Below the pieces are notes generated by a model. It saw nothing but the letters and a program-made list of their open reading frames with translations. It searched no databases and was not told where the DNA came from. 64,000 nucleotides of DNA from Deltaproteobacteria bacterium. Lineage in GTDB: Bacteria; Lernaellota; Lernaellaia; JACKCT01. Within the stretch, counting starts at the first letter, position 1. Every line of letters begins with the position of its first letter. The DNA lies in NCBI GenBank assembly GCA_027493875.1, contig JAOSJX010000022.1:248001-312000 (forward strand). The letters run 5' to 3'. Both the position numbers and the translations under genes were made by a program. Of this stretch, positions 9,966 to 18,974 are shown in pieces.

Positions 9966-10632
9966 ATGCGATGGTTGATGATGGCGTTGTTCCTCTCGAC
10001 ACTCCTGTCAATGCCCGCGCTTGCCGCCGCGGAAAAAATTGAGTGCCATATCGAGGATCCTGAAATCGGTCTGACGAACGGAGCGTACGCTTCTTGGGCC
10101 GCGGACGGTCTTGGCCGTCTCGATGCCGCCGGCGTCCATGAGGTCGGAACGATTCTCATTCATGGGCGCGCCGAGGGTAAGTTTCTGGCGCACGTCACGG
10201 TCAAAGCGCGTTTTGGGCCGATTGTTGAAACCTTGTTCGACAACACCGTCGTGGTCTTTGCCGAGGAGACCCTGGCGATCCCCGTCGATTTGACCAACGC
10301 GGGCTCCCTCCATCCCAGACAATCAAAATACGTTACCGCGATTCGAGCGTCTGTGGCCGTCGCCTTGGACGACGGGACGGACGGCATCCGGCAATTCCTC
10401 GAACCGAGATTTCTCGCGGTGCGCGACGGCGCGCCGCCGGAGATATTCGACCGCGCCACGCAAATCGAAAGATTTCCCGAGGGCATCACGGACGGCGAGG
10501 AATTGGCCGCGTACCGGGGAGATCGAGAAACGATTTGACGATGAGGAAGGCGTGTCGCTGGGCGTGGGGCCGGGGCTCTATATCGTGAAACCGCTTGCCG
10601 AGGCCGGACGCGTTCCGGGACTCGACGAGTAG
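9966..10632 (+). CDS. exported protein of unknown function (one indel)
   Basis: Signal peptide MRWLMMALFLSTLLSMPALAAA, then a mostly beta-predicted soluble domain (ILIHGRAEGKFLAHVTVKA, NTVVVFAEETLAIPVDL). A missing G in the GGGG run near 10518 breaks the frame; corrected, it ends GVGPGLYIVKPLAEAGRVPGLDE. No family recognised. It lies just upstream of the zinc-protease gene on the same strand (short gap), so the two may be co-transcribed. Confidence 0.6.
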
Positions 10633-10644
10633 GGGGTGGCCGTC

Positions 10645-11854
10645 ATGCGGAAACAAATCGGATATCGGGGGCTTTTCGTGATATTCTCGATATTGATGGT
10701 CGAATTTCTCATTCCGGCCGGCCGGGCCGAAGCACAAGGGCTCGGTTACAACGTCGTGCTCTGCCTTCGCTACGAAGTTGACTACCAAGATGCCGACGGC
10801 GGCGACTGGTGGAATACGTCGGACGACAAGACCGCGCGCGGGATTCGCGCCCTGGTGCAGAGAAACTCCGACAGCGCTGACGTTTTCTATGGTTATACGA
10901 ACGCGAGCACGGGCTGTACGCCGACGCTGACGTTCAACGTCGGCCAAACTTATCTTGTCCGTCTCTACTCCGAGGCGACGGTTGCCAATTCCAATCTCAT
11001 TCGGGTTCTTTTCAGCGACATCTTGCCGTGGCGGTATTTCCGAACGGTGGCCTCGTCGTTCAACCCGGGCTCGCCGGGCACGTACTACTTCACAATGGAT
11101 GATTGGGACACACAGAACATCCCCCAAACGGCGGCCGCGGCCGGATACGCGGTTCATAACCGGTACGGGGGTATGTCGGGCGAGACGTATATCCTTTACA
11201 ATCAGGCTTGCTCTCCGGGTGGGCCGAGTTGCCTGAACAGCGACACCGGTGAACTGTATTTTAACGACTTCGGAAAACGGCACAAATTCATCATTGCGCA
11301 CGAGGTAGGGCACGCCGTTGGATATAAGCGCGATGAAGGCGAGTCTCCGGACGGCTCCGGATACGGCGCGACGAGCACGCAGTGCTCGGAATGGCCACCC
11401 AACATCAATCATGATTTCGCAAGCAAGGAGTGGCAGGGCGCCGCCGTGAGCGAGGGCTTCGCCCATTTCTACGCGGCAACGGTCTGGAACGACCCGTCCG
11501 AGTCGGACTGCTCGTTTTATTACTATAAACCGGTCGACTTTTTCCCCGCGCGATGGGTCGCAGGATATGGATCCAAACTATAGTTGCGAATACGGCGCGG
11601 CGTTTATGGAGTTCTATTGCGAAACGCCTTGGGGCTCGCGCTCCGTGGAGGTCGATTGGCTGCGCTTCTGGTGGGACCTCCACACGGATGAAGGCGAGCC
11701 GTTCGGCAACATCGCCGACATCTGGGACGGCGCGAATCCGGAATTCCTGGACCGACGCGAACGCGTATTCCAGGCTGCGCAGCTCCGCCATCGCCGAAGG
11801 CGTTTCGAGTTCGACATGGGACGATCTCGCGGCGACGCACGGGTGGATCACTGA
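10645..11854 (+). CDS. secreted gluzincin-like zinc protease (frame broken near C-terminus)
   Basis: Signal peptide MRKQIGYRGLFVIFSILMV ... AEA, then a beta-rich N-terminal domain and a catalytic helix HKFIIAHEVGHAVGY carrying HExxH near residues 220-224. A downstream helix SEGFAHFYAATVW offers the Glu expected as third zinc ligand of gluzincins. The frame breaks near 11565 and again near 11750; the continuing frames read YSCEYGAAFMEFYC and then AIAEGVSSSTWDDLAATHGW, which look like genuine protein. The exact stop is therefore uncertain (11854 or slightly later). A GTG at 10636 is an alternative start. Two Asp-rich lipoprotein genes follow immediately and may be in the same operon. Confidence 0.65.
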
Positions 11855-11870
11855 ACGGGAGGGTGAAGCG

Positions 11871-12431
11871 ATGCTGAAAATCCTCACTTGGACGGCATGG
11901 CTCGCGGTCTTTGCGGCAGCCGGTGCGATAGGCGCCGCGGCGGTGTCGGGGTGCGGCGATGACGACGACGACGATGACGACAGCTACACCGGTCGACGAC
12001 GACACGAGTGACGACGATGATGATTTTATGGACGATTACCCCCTCCCGACTGCACGGACAACACGGCGCCAAAGTTTACGAAGCTCACCGTCGAAATCAA
12101 CGGCGTCGAGACGGAAACCACGTTCACCGCGGATGAGAATGACAAAATCTATTTCATTATTGAATACGACGACGCGCCAGACTGCAATCTAGGATCAGGT
12201 TATATCAAGTTCGCCGCCACCGACGGAGGGGAGGCGATAACACTGGCGCCGCTCATGGATCAAATGCCCTGCGATTCCAATCCTCCCAATATTCCGGGAA
12301 GGTATTGGATGAACGAATTATTCGACTCAGGTTTCCTTGGCCCGGGAACGCACGACGGCGAGGTCTTCATTACGGACTACTGCGGTGCGGCCAGCAACGG
12401 CATCGCGGTGTCCATCACGTTGACGGAGTAG
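11871..12431 (+). CDS. Asp-rich lipoprotein, tandem copy 1 (indels)
   Basis: Lipoprotein signal MLKILTWTAWLAVFAAAG then AVSGC, with the lipobox Cys followed directly by GDDDDDDDD. After two frame slips (near 11985 and in the C-rich tract near 12040) the protein continues CTDNTAPKFTKLTVEING and ends LGPGTHDGEVFITDYCGAA ... ITLTE. The ~150-residue globular part looks like a beta-sandwich with two or more Cys. No known family. It is a tandem paralogue of the next gene; a 106-base block (11989-12094) is repeated almost exactly at 12554-12659. Confidence 0.7.
11989..12094 (+). repeat. direct repeat, copy A of 106-base block
   Basis: This 106-base block, encoding the Asp-rich linker and start of the globular domain of lipoprotein copy 1, appears again at 12554-12659 with essentially the same sequence. 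It marks a recent tandem gene duplication or gene conversion. Confidence 0.85.
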
Positions 12432-12442
12432 CGTGCGGACCG

Positions 12443-12997
12443 ATGACCGGAGCCGATCAACTCGTGAGATGGTTCACGGCGCTTTTGCTCATTGCGGCGT
12501 CTTCGACCGTTGCGGTGTCGGGGTGCGGCGACGACGACGATGACGACAGCACTCCGGTCGACGACGACACGAGTGACGACGATGATGATTTTATGGACGA
12601 TTACCCCCTCCCGACTGCACGGACAACACGGCGCCAAAGTTTACGAAGCTCACCGTCGAGATCAACGGCGTCGAGACGGAAACGACGTTTACGGCGGATG
12701 AAGACGACGAAGTGTACTTTACTATCGAATATGACGACGCGCCAAGTTGCAACATGGGCGGCGGTTCTATAGAATTTGCTGACGCGGAAGACGGAAAGGC
12801 TATCAAATTAGAGCCCCTCAAGGACGAACTGCCCTGCGATTCCAGCCCGCCCAATATACCTCCAGAGAGAACGGATGAGAGATCTTCTTCATCCATACCA
12901 ACTTGGTCCCGGTACGCACGACGGCGAGGTCTTCATCACGGACTACTGCGGCGCGGCGAGCAACGGCATCGCGGTGTCCATTACGTTGACGGAATAA
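12443..12997 (+). CDS. Asp-rich lipoprotein, tandem copy 2 (indels)
   Basis: Starts MTGADQLVRWFTALLLIAAS ... AVSGC, again with the lipobox Cys followed by GDDDDDD and then TPVDDDTSDDDDDFMDDYPL. The frame slips at the same C-rich tract as copy 1 and again near 12860; corrected, it ends with the same LGPGTHDGEVFITDYCGAAS block as copy 1. The middle has diverged more (PSCNMGGGSIEFADAEDGK versus DCNLGSGYIKFAATDGGE). Probably surface-exposed; function unknown. Confidence 0.7.
12554..12659 (+). repeat. direct repeat, copy B of 106-base block
   Basis: Partner of the block at 11989-12094, 565 bases downstream, in the same position within lipoprotein copy 2. Confidence 0.85.
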
Positions 12998-13075
12998 CGA
13001 GAGGATCGATCCCGATCCTTGACTCCCCGGCGGGCGCCCGTATGTTGCGCCCCGGCACTCACCGGCGGGACGGAC

Positions 13076-14210
13076 ATGGTCAAAAAAAGCGCAGTTGGTT
13101 CTCGAGGACGGGCGCGTCTTCCAAGGCGAACGCATGGGCGCGGACGGCGAGGCCGTCGGCGAGGTCGTGTTCAACACCAGCATGACCGGCTACCAGGAAA
13201 TCCTGACCGATCCGTCGTACCGCGGGCAGATGGTGTGCATGACCTACCCGCTCATCGGCAACACCGGCGTCAACGATGAAGACGTGGAAAGCCGGCGCAT
13301 TTTCGCCGACGGGTTCATCATCCGCAGCCGCAGCCTCATCCCCTCCTCCTGGCGCACGACCACCACGCTGGAAGACTACCTCGAACGCGCCGGCATCGTC
13401 GGCCTGTGCGAACTCGACACGCGCGCCCTCACGCGCCATCTGCGCGATCGCGGCTCGAAAATGGGCATCATCGGCGAGGGCGATCAGCGGCCCGAAGTGC
13501 TGCTCGAAAAACTGAAGCGTCATCCTTCCATCGTCGGCCGCGATCTGGTCAAGGAAGTCACCTGCGACAAGCCCTACGACTGGACGCAGGGCACCTGGGA
13601 TCTCGCCGGCGGTTACGGCGATCGCGACGGCGGACGCTTCCGCGTCGTGGCGATGGACTTCGGCATCAAGAGCAACATCCTGCGCCTGCTCGTGGACGCG
13701 GGGTGTCAGGTGAAGGTCGTACCCGCGACGGCGAGCGCGAAGGATATCCTCGCCGAAAAACCCGACGGCGTGTTTCTCTCCAACGGCCCCGGCGATCCGG
13801 AGCCGCTGACCTACGCCATCGACACCGTGCGCGGGATCGTCGGCAAGAAACCGATCTTCGGCATCTGCCTCGGCCACCAGATTCTCGGTCTCGCGCTCGG
13901 CGGCAAGACGTTCAAGCTGAAGTTCGGGCATCACGGCGGCAACCAGCCGGTCAAGGATTTCGCCACGGGACGCATCGAGATTACCGCGCAGAACCACAAC
14001 TTCGCGGTGGACGTCGAATCCCTCGGCGATCAGGTCCGCCCCACGCACGTCAACCTCAACGACGACACCAACGAGGGCCTTGCGCACCGCGAACTGCCGA
14101 TCTTTTCCGTGCAGTTCCATCCGGAAGCCTCGCCCGGCCCGCACGACGCGTCGCCGCTCTTCGCGCGCTTCACGCGCATGATGGATACGGGAAAACCCGT
14201 CGAGGTTTGA
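13076..14210 (+). CDS. carA: carbamoyl-phosphate synthase small (glutaminase) subunit
   Basis: Hydrolyses glutamine and passes ammonia to CarB for arginine and pyrimidine synthesis. The N-terminal domain contains [17 protein letters not shown]. The class I glutamine amidotransferase domain contains [15 protein letters not shown] with the nucleophile Cys, and the C-terminal [10 protein letters not shown] supplies the His-Glu pair. The natural start is probably ATG 13076 (MVKK...), with an extra base in the run of seven A; without that correction translation could begin at TTG 13095. No carB is adjacent, so the two subunit genes are separated in this genome. Length about 377 residues is normal. 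Confidence 0.95.
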
Positions 14211-14220
14211 GGGCGGCGCG

Positions 14221-15015
14221 ATGAGCGCGGTCACGAACTACAAGCCCCCGACCTCCAAGGAAATGACGGTGTGGGATCGCGCGTTGGCGCCGTGGCGGCT
14301 GATCACGCGGCCGACGTTTTTCGGATGGAGCAACGTTCCGCGCGCCAAAAAACTTCTCTTCGTCGGCAACCATTCGCTCTACGCGTTTTTTGACGCATCC
14401 GTGATGTGGGTGGAATTGTACAAACGCCGCGGCATCATTCCCCGCTGGGCCGGGGACTTCGCGCACTTTTACATTCCGCTTTGGCGATCGCTCCTCACGC
14501 ACGTCGGCATGTTCAACGCCACGCGCGAAAACTGCGCGGCGGTGATGCGTGCCGGGCAACCGCTGGTGCTTTTTCCCGGCGGCGGCCGAGAAGCGTTCAA
14601 AGGGCGCGGCGACAAATACAAATTGCTCTGGGGCACGCGCGCCGGTTTTGCGCGGCTCGCCGTCGAACACGGCTACACCGTCGTGCCGTTCTCCGCGGTC
14701 GGCGCGGACGACATGTACGACGTGCTCGTGGATGGAAAAATGATTATGGCCACGCCGCTCGGCAAGGTGGTCCGCGCGTTGGGACTGCGTGAAGACGTCC
14801 TGCCGCCCGTGCCCAAGGGGATCGGTCCGACGTTGATTCCGCGGCCCGAACGGCTTTATTTTCGATTTGCGCCGCCGGTAGCGACGCGGCATTACAAAGG
14901 CCGCGCGACAGAGAAAAACGTCGCGGCCGTCCGCGCCGCCGTCAAAAACGCGGTGGAGGAAGGCATCGACTTTCTGCTCGACCATCGCAAAGAACAACGA
15001 GGGAAACGCCCGTGA
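14221..15015 (+). CDS. membrane-associated acyltransferase, DAGAT/PlsC-like
   Basis: 264 residues. Contains the acyltransferase block I variant GNHSLYAFFDAS (N-H-x5-D spacing) near residue 50 and a later FPGGGREAFKGRGDKYKLLW block, typical of the diacylglycerol acyltransferase-like branch of the PlsC superfamily. Expected to transfer acyl groups from acyl-CoA or acyl-ACP to a lysolipid or glyceride at the inner membrane. Starts 10 bases after carA; its stop overlaps the GTG of a tiny downstream gene. Confidence 0.82.
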   Translation: MSAVTNYKPPTSKEMTVWDRALAPWRLITRPTFFGWSNVPRAKKLLFVGNHSLYAFFDASVMWVELYKRRGIIPRWAGDFAHFYIPLWRSLLTHVGMFNATRENCAAVMRAGQPLVLFPGGGREAFKGRGDKYKLLWGTRAGFARLAVEHGYTVVPFSAVGADDMYDVLVDGKMIMATPLGKVVRALGLREDVLPPVPKGIGPTLIPRPERLYFRFAPPVATRHYKGRATEKNVAAVRAAVKNAVEEGIDFLLDHRKEQRGKRP

Positions 15016-15125
15016 ATTTCTGGACCGGCCAGATCCTGAAAGGCTTCGCCCTCGCCGCCCTCTTCCTCGCCGCCGTGCTCCTCGCCTCCGCCGGCGATCT
15101 GAGTTTTCTCTACGAGGCGTTTTAG
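15012..15125 (+). CDS. 37-residue single-pass membrane protein
   Basis: Reads MNFWTGQILKGFALAALFLA followed by AVLLASAGDLSFLYEAF: a single hydrophobic helix with short flanks. The GTG start overlaps the acyltransferase stop as GTGA, which argues for real translational coupling. It may be a small partner of the acyltransferase. Its last four bases overlap the end of the convergent toxin gene. Function unknown. Confidence 0.5.
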   Translation: MNFWTGQILKGFALAALFLAAVLLASAGDLSFLYEAF

Positions 15126-15445
15126 AGAATGCCGCTTTTAATTAGTTTGCGTGCAATTTCGTAAATGTCGTCACGGCTCCCCGACCTGCGGATACCGACG
15201 CCGACAACCTGAACCGTAATAATCTTTCGTTCGACGGTATAAATGATCCTGTACCGTTGGCCCACCGCACGAACACTACGAAAACCCGTCAACTCGTTGC
15301 CGAGTGGTTTCCCTTGTTGTTCGGGTTCCAATGTTAACCGGTCGGCGCGATCAACGAGTTTTGATTGAATTCGTTTGTCGGAAATGCGAGACAGCATTTC
15401 CTTGGCCTTCTGCGTCCAACGAACCGTGTAGCTCCGGCCGCTCAA
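15122..15445 (-). CDS. RelE/ParE-family toxin
   Basis: 107 residues. Basic, compact protein with the RelE-fold pattern: TVRWTQKAKEMLSRI near the N-terminus, PLGNELTGFRSVRAVGQRYRIIYTVE in the core and VVGVGIRR before the C-terminal helix. Members cleave ribosome-bound mRNA or inhibit gyrase; which applies is not clear. Its start overlaps the antitoxin stop by 4 bases. Confidence 0.85.
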   Translation of the reverse strand: MSGRSYTVRWTQKAKEMLSRISDKRIQSKLVDRADRLTLEPEQQGKPLGNELTGFRSVRAVGQRYRIIYTVERKIITVQVVGVGIRRSGSRDDIYEIARKLIKSGIL

Positions 15446-15711
15446 AGACCGAGTTCCTTTCGCACCTCCTCGGATGAATAGACGCGTCCGGCTTTGATGT
15501 CTTCCTCGGATTGTCTGATGGCGGCCATCATTTCGGGATCGCCCATGATCTCCAGGGTCTCCATCAGCGAATCGAAATAATCGTAGGGCAGCACGGCGAG
15601 TACCGGCTTGCCTCGCCGCGTGATGATGACCTCGGAACGCGATTTCCTCATGCGTTCGCGCAGGGTCGTCAGCTTCTTTCGGGCCTCGGTTATCGACATT
15701 TCAATCGCCAT
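15442..15711 (-). CDS. Phd/YefM-type antitoxin
   Basis: 89 residues. MAIEMSITEARKKLTTLRER and VIITRRGKPVLAVLPYDYF are the Phd/YefM DNA-binding core; the C-terminal acidic helix (QSEEDIKAGRVYSSEEVRK) would wrap the toxin. First gene of the two-gene operon and probably the repressor at the palindrome 36 bases upstream. Confidence 0.87.
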   Translation of the reverse strand: MAIEMSITEARKKLTTLRERMRKSRSEVIITRRGKPVLAVLPYDYFDSLMETLEIMGDPEMMAAIRQSEEDIKAGRVYSSEEVRKELGL

Positions 15712-15746
15712 GGCGGATTTCCTTTACGTCCATATGCACATAATAA

Positions 15747-15764
15747 TGTACAGAATTCTGTACA
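15747..15764 (-). promoter_or_regulatory. perfect 18-bp palindrome, antitoxin operator
   Basis: TGTACAGAATTCTGTACA is a perfect 18-base palindrome 36-53 bases upstream of the antitoxin ATG. Such sites are the usual operators for Phd/YefM autoregulation. The palindrome is seen directly; its binding role is inferred. Confidence 0.7.
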
Positions 15765-15769
15765 AATAC

Positions 15770-16323
15770 TCAACCTGCCCCACATTCGCTGCCGCCGAGC
15801 GTATCCGTCTTGCCGCACCCCGGCATCGGATACCAACGTTTCCGCGTCGCCATGAGAATCGGCGCCCAGAGGATGGTCGAGTAGGTCATCAGGTAATAGA
15901 AAAAGTCGCCGCCGAGGCCCGTCAGGACGAGAAGAATCAGTCGCGCATAGTAGCCGCCGATCGTGCGTTCCGGAACGGGCGATAAGACGATGGATGCCAA
16001 TGCGAGAAAAAAAAACGACGGCCAGCGCCGCGTGCGCGAAGTTGACGGCCATGCAACCCACGCAACGCATGTCATTCAAGCACGCGGGGCACGGAGATCT
16101 TTCCACCTTCAGCCGCGGTGTTATGGACGTGTTGAAGTAGTTGCACTCGTCCCGCGTGTAGCTGTTGTCGCAGTCGTTCGCGAGCGCACCGGGACCCGCG
16201 ACGGAAGCGGCCAATGTGGTCAGGACCGGCGCCGCTCCGAATGCTTCAGCCGCTATCCAAGAAGTACAAAAAATATCCAAGGAGCAACGAGACGCGGCTT
16301 GCTCGCCCGGATCGCCTTGTCAC
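15770..16323 (-). CDS. Cys-rich three-helix membrane protein, tandem copy 2 (indels)
   Basis: Corrected reading: a GTG start (MTRRSGRASRVSLLLGYFLY), first membrane helix, an external loop with DCDNSYTRDEC, then CPACLNDMRCVGCMAVNFAH, and two more helices (ILLVLTGLGGDFFYYL) ending LMATRKRWYPMPG plus a short Cys-containing tail. Frames change near 16258 and at a long A-run near 16008. It is clearly paralogous to 16364-16902: same loop, same CPxC-x6-CxxCM motif and near-identical DNA around the WYPMPG coding. The paired CxxC motifs suggest metal binding or redox activity. No known family. Confidence 0.6.
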
Positions 16324-16363
16324 CGGCCAAAGCTCCTGAAAATCTTTTTGCAAAGGCCACGGT

Positions 16364-16902
16364 TCATAAGTCCGCTTCATCTTCGAGAGTCTTATCTCCC
16401 GGCATCGGATACCAGTGCTTCCGCGTCGCCATGAGAATCGGCGCCCAGATGACGGTTGACAGCGATACGATCCGGCCGTCGAAAATTCCGAGAAGTCCGG
16501 TCAGGACGAGCAGGATAAGACGGCCGTAATACCCCCTTATCGTTCGGTCGTGGTACGGCGAAAAATAAAATGACGCGACTCCCAGGAGAAAGGCGACGGT
16601 CAACAAGATGTCCGCGAAATTTTCGGCCATGCAGCGCCGACATCTTTCGTCAAGGACACAAGAAGGGCACGGCGCGAGCTTCAGCTTTTTTCAAGGGCGG
16701 ACGTATAGGCGATGTACCGGCACTCGCGCCGGACATAGCTGTTTTCGCAATTGTGGTCCAACCCCTCCGGCCCGAAAGTCTCGACAACGGCCGTCGTAAG
16801 AACCGGCGTGACGGTCGCCTCGAACGGAACCCAGAAGAACAGAAGGTAGCCGAAAATCAGACAACAACGGCTCACAGCGAACGATTTCGGCCTCTTCGTC
16901 AT
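16364..16902 (-). CDS. Cys-rich three-helix membrane protein, tandem copy 1 (one indel)
   Basis: MTKRPKSFAVSRCCLIFGYL forms the first helix, then NCENSYVRRECRYI, then, after a slip in the A-run near 16690, KLKLAPCPSCVLDERCRRCM and two further helices ending LMATRKHWYPMPG. The four-Cys motif CPSC-x6-CRRC is followed by MAENFAD. The start ATG overlaps the stop of the upstream MuF/transglutaminase-like gene by 4 bases, so they are one transcription unit. By position it could be an immunity or membrane partner for that protein. Function unknown. Confidence 0.65.
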
Positions 16903-17531
16903 TCATCCGGATCCATGAAAACAATCTCATTGTAGTAGGGATCGTATTTTACCACCACTTTATGCCGATCCCCGTGCTTATCTTTATATTGGAGGCGCAA
17001 CTCCACCCAACTGTGCGACAAATTCCAACCGGCCTTTGGAATATACGCTCTCACATGGTTAAACACGAACCAGTTTCTTTTCGGTATTCGGCTTTCAATT
17101 TTCTGAAGCAACCAGTCAGCGCGGGCTCGGCAAGCCAATTCTGGGTTTTTGTCTCCGCGCAACCGCGACCAATACCACTCGGCAATAAGTTTTGCGGTTC
17201 CGAAGTTTCCTTCCCGAAGACTCAAGCCGCCAAAATATTTTGATTCGGCGGTCACCTCTTCAAACACTTTTTTAGATTGAAGCAAGAGATCCGCCATCTC
17301 CCTCGTCGTTCCGTAGGCCGTCGCTTGACGTCCATCTCCGTCCTGAAGAACAGCCTCGCAAACACAATTTGGATGGTATGGTGGCATGTCCAGGCTTTCA
17401 AGATCAGCGGGCGACGTGATTTCGTAGGCCCCTTGTTGGGACCGGCAAACCTCGCAGCTCCCGCTTTCCGACTCTCCCGCTGAAATAACGACGGTGGACG
17501 GATAACGGAACTCGTTTTCGCAACTACTCAT
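16899..17531 (-). CDS. MuF-like Cys/His cluster plus putative transglutaminase-like domain
   Basis: 210 residues, intact, visibly lower in GC than its neighbours. The N-terminal segment has CEVC at residues 26-29 and a PPYHPNCVC segment at 50-58. This C-x2-C ... H-x2-C-x-C pattern closes many phage MuF/SPP1 gp7-type head morphogenesis domains and MuF-linked toxins. The C-terminal half has the spacing of a transglutaminase/papain-like triad: Cys134 at a helix start (ELACRARADWLL), His173 in SHSWVELRL (compare HAWVEV of the family) and Asp197 in VVVKYDPYYN. No signal peptide. The motifs are seen; the folds and any toxin activity are my inference. It heads an operon with two Cys-rich membrane proteins. 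Confidence 0.55.
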   Translation of the reverse strand: MSSCENEFRYPSTVVISAGESESGSCEVCRSQQGAYEITSPADLESLDMPPYHPNCVCEAVLQDGDGRQATAYGTTREMADLLLQSKKVFEEVTAESKYFGGLSLREGNFGTAKLIAEWYWSRLRGDKNPELACRARADWLLQKIESRIPKRNWFVFNHVRAYIPKAGWNLSHSWVELRLQYKDKHGDRHKVVVKYDPYYNEIVFMDPDE

Positions 17532-17715
17532 GACACACTCCCGCGAACCGGTTGATTTTTCTAGCCGTACCGGGACTCTTCACGGTCGGTTCTCACCGCG
17601 AAGGTTCCCTACCAATCGCCGAATGACCGGTGTGGGCGGAAAATTCGTGACGTCATTATTTGACGGCCGCTGGCTTCACTTGCCGTCCTTCCCGTGCCCC
17701 CGTTACAAGAAGCGC

Positions 17716-18803
17716 ATGCGCCTGGGGATCGTCACGCTCTTTCCGGAGTTTTTCGAAACGCCGCTGTCGGTCGGCGTCGTGGGCCGGGGGGTGCGCGAAG
17801 GGCTCGTCGGCGTCGAGACGGCGAATCCGCGCGGCTTCGCGGCGGACAAACACAAAACGGTGGACGATTATGCTTTCGGCGGCGGCGCCGCATGGTCATG
17901 AAACCAGGACCGCTGGTCGCCGCGGCGCGCGATTTGCAAAAACGCCTCGGCGGTAAACCCGCGCCGCTCTACGCGCTCACGCCCGCGGGCGAAAAATTCA
18001 CCGACGACGTCGCGCGGCGGCTGTCCAAACTCCCCGCGCTTATTTTGCTGTGCGGGCGCTACGAAGGATTCGACCAGCGCGTCATCGATCACTATTGCGC
18101 GGGCGAGATCTCCGTCGGCGAATTCGTCATCTCGGGCGGCGAGGCGGCGGCGCTGTGCGTTGTGGATGCCGTGGCCCGGCATGTGCCGGGCGTCGTGGGT
18201 AAAGAAGAAAACGTGCTCACCGACAGCGGCCAAGGCGCGCTCAAGTACCCCGCGTACACGCGCCCCGAAGTCTTCGAGGACCACGCGGTGCCGAAGGTGC
18301 TGCTTTCCGGCGACCAGAGCGCCGTGGATGCGTGGCGTGCCCGCGCGGCCGTCGAACGCACCGACGCCGGCCGTCCCGGCGCGCTACTCGCCGCGGCGCC
18401 GTCGCGCATCGTTTTGGAAATGCGCGGCATTGGATTCGAGCAGGCGAGCGCCCTGGCCGGCGCTTTTCTCGGCGGCCCCGTCGCAAACGCGCTGCTCATT
18501 TCGTCGGACACGTCCGCGCGCGCCCTGTTCCGCGACATCGCCCCCGACCAAACGCATTCGGCCCGCGCCCGCCCCGAAGCCGACCGAAAAATCGAAAAGC
18601 TCGCCGGCCCCTTCGCGTGGATCGCCGTTCCACGCGACGTGCGCGACGCCGGCGCGGCCCGCGCCGCCGCGGCCAAAGCCCTCCGCGAAGGCAAAGCCGT
18701 CGTTTTCCACGTCGACGCCGAGCGGGCGGACGACCCCTGGCGGGCGGTGGTCTCGTTCGCCCGCGTTCTCCAGGCCGTTTTCCAGCCGCTCCCCGCGGTA
18801 TGA
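17716..18803 (+). CDS. trmD: tRNA (guanine-37-N1)-methyltransferase with C-terminal extension (one indel)
   Basis: Methylates G37 of tRNAs using S-adenosylmethionine. Starts MRLGIVTLFPEFFETPLSVG; conserved knot-region motifs LLCGRYEGFDQR and EISVGEFVISGGEAAA are present, as is TDSGQGALKYPAYTRPEVF. The frame slips in the GC-rich DYAFGGGA region near 17885. The usual TrmD end (here AWRARAAVERTDAGRPGALL) is followed in frame by about 130 extra residues (VLEMRGIGFEQASALAGAF onwards) that I cannot assign. It is isolated from the usual rpsP-rimM-rplS neighbours. Confidence 0.9.
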
Positions 18804-18869
18804 GAACAAGACCGTTCGAGGCTCAAAAACAGACTCGTATCGGTCCCGGCGTGGAACCAACGCAATCGT

Positions 18870-18884
18870 AAATATCTAATATTT
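18870..18884 (+). promoter_or_regulatory. AT-rich palindrome upstream of the cytochrome gene
   Basis: AAATAT-CTA-ATATTT (15 bases) stands in an unusually AT-rich patch about 90 bases before the cytochrome start, with -10-like hexamers nearby (TAATAT, TAAAAT). A possible regulator site or promoter core; no direct proof. Confidence 0.35.
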
Positions 18885-18974
18885 AAGGATTAAAATAAGA
18901 CCGCATTGGTCCTTTCCACGCGGCATGCGCCTTGCACAAACACCCCTCGCGAGCCTTGTATCCGGGGTTGAGAG

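Noticed and set aside
12024..12050. Programmed frameshifting in the duplicated lipoproteins
   Set aside because: The window has many unrelated indels at homopolymers, and no stimulatory structure or slippery heptamer was apparent.
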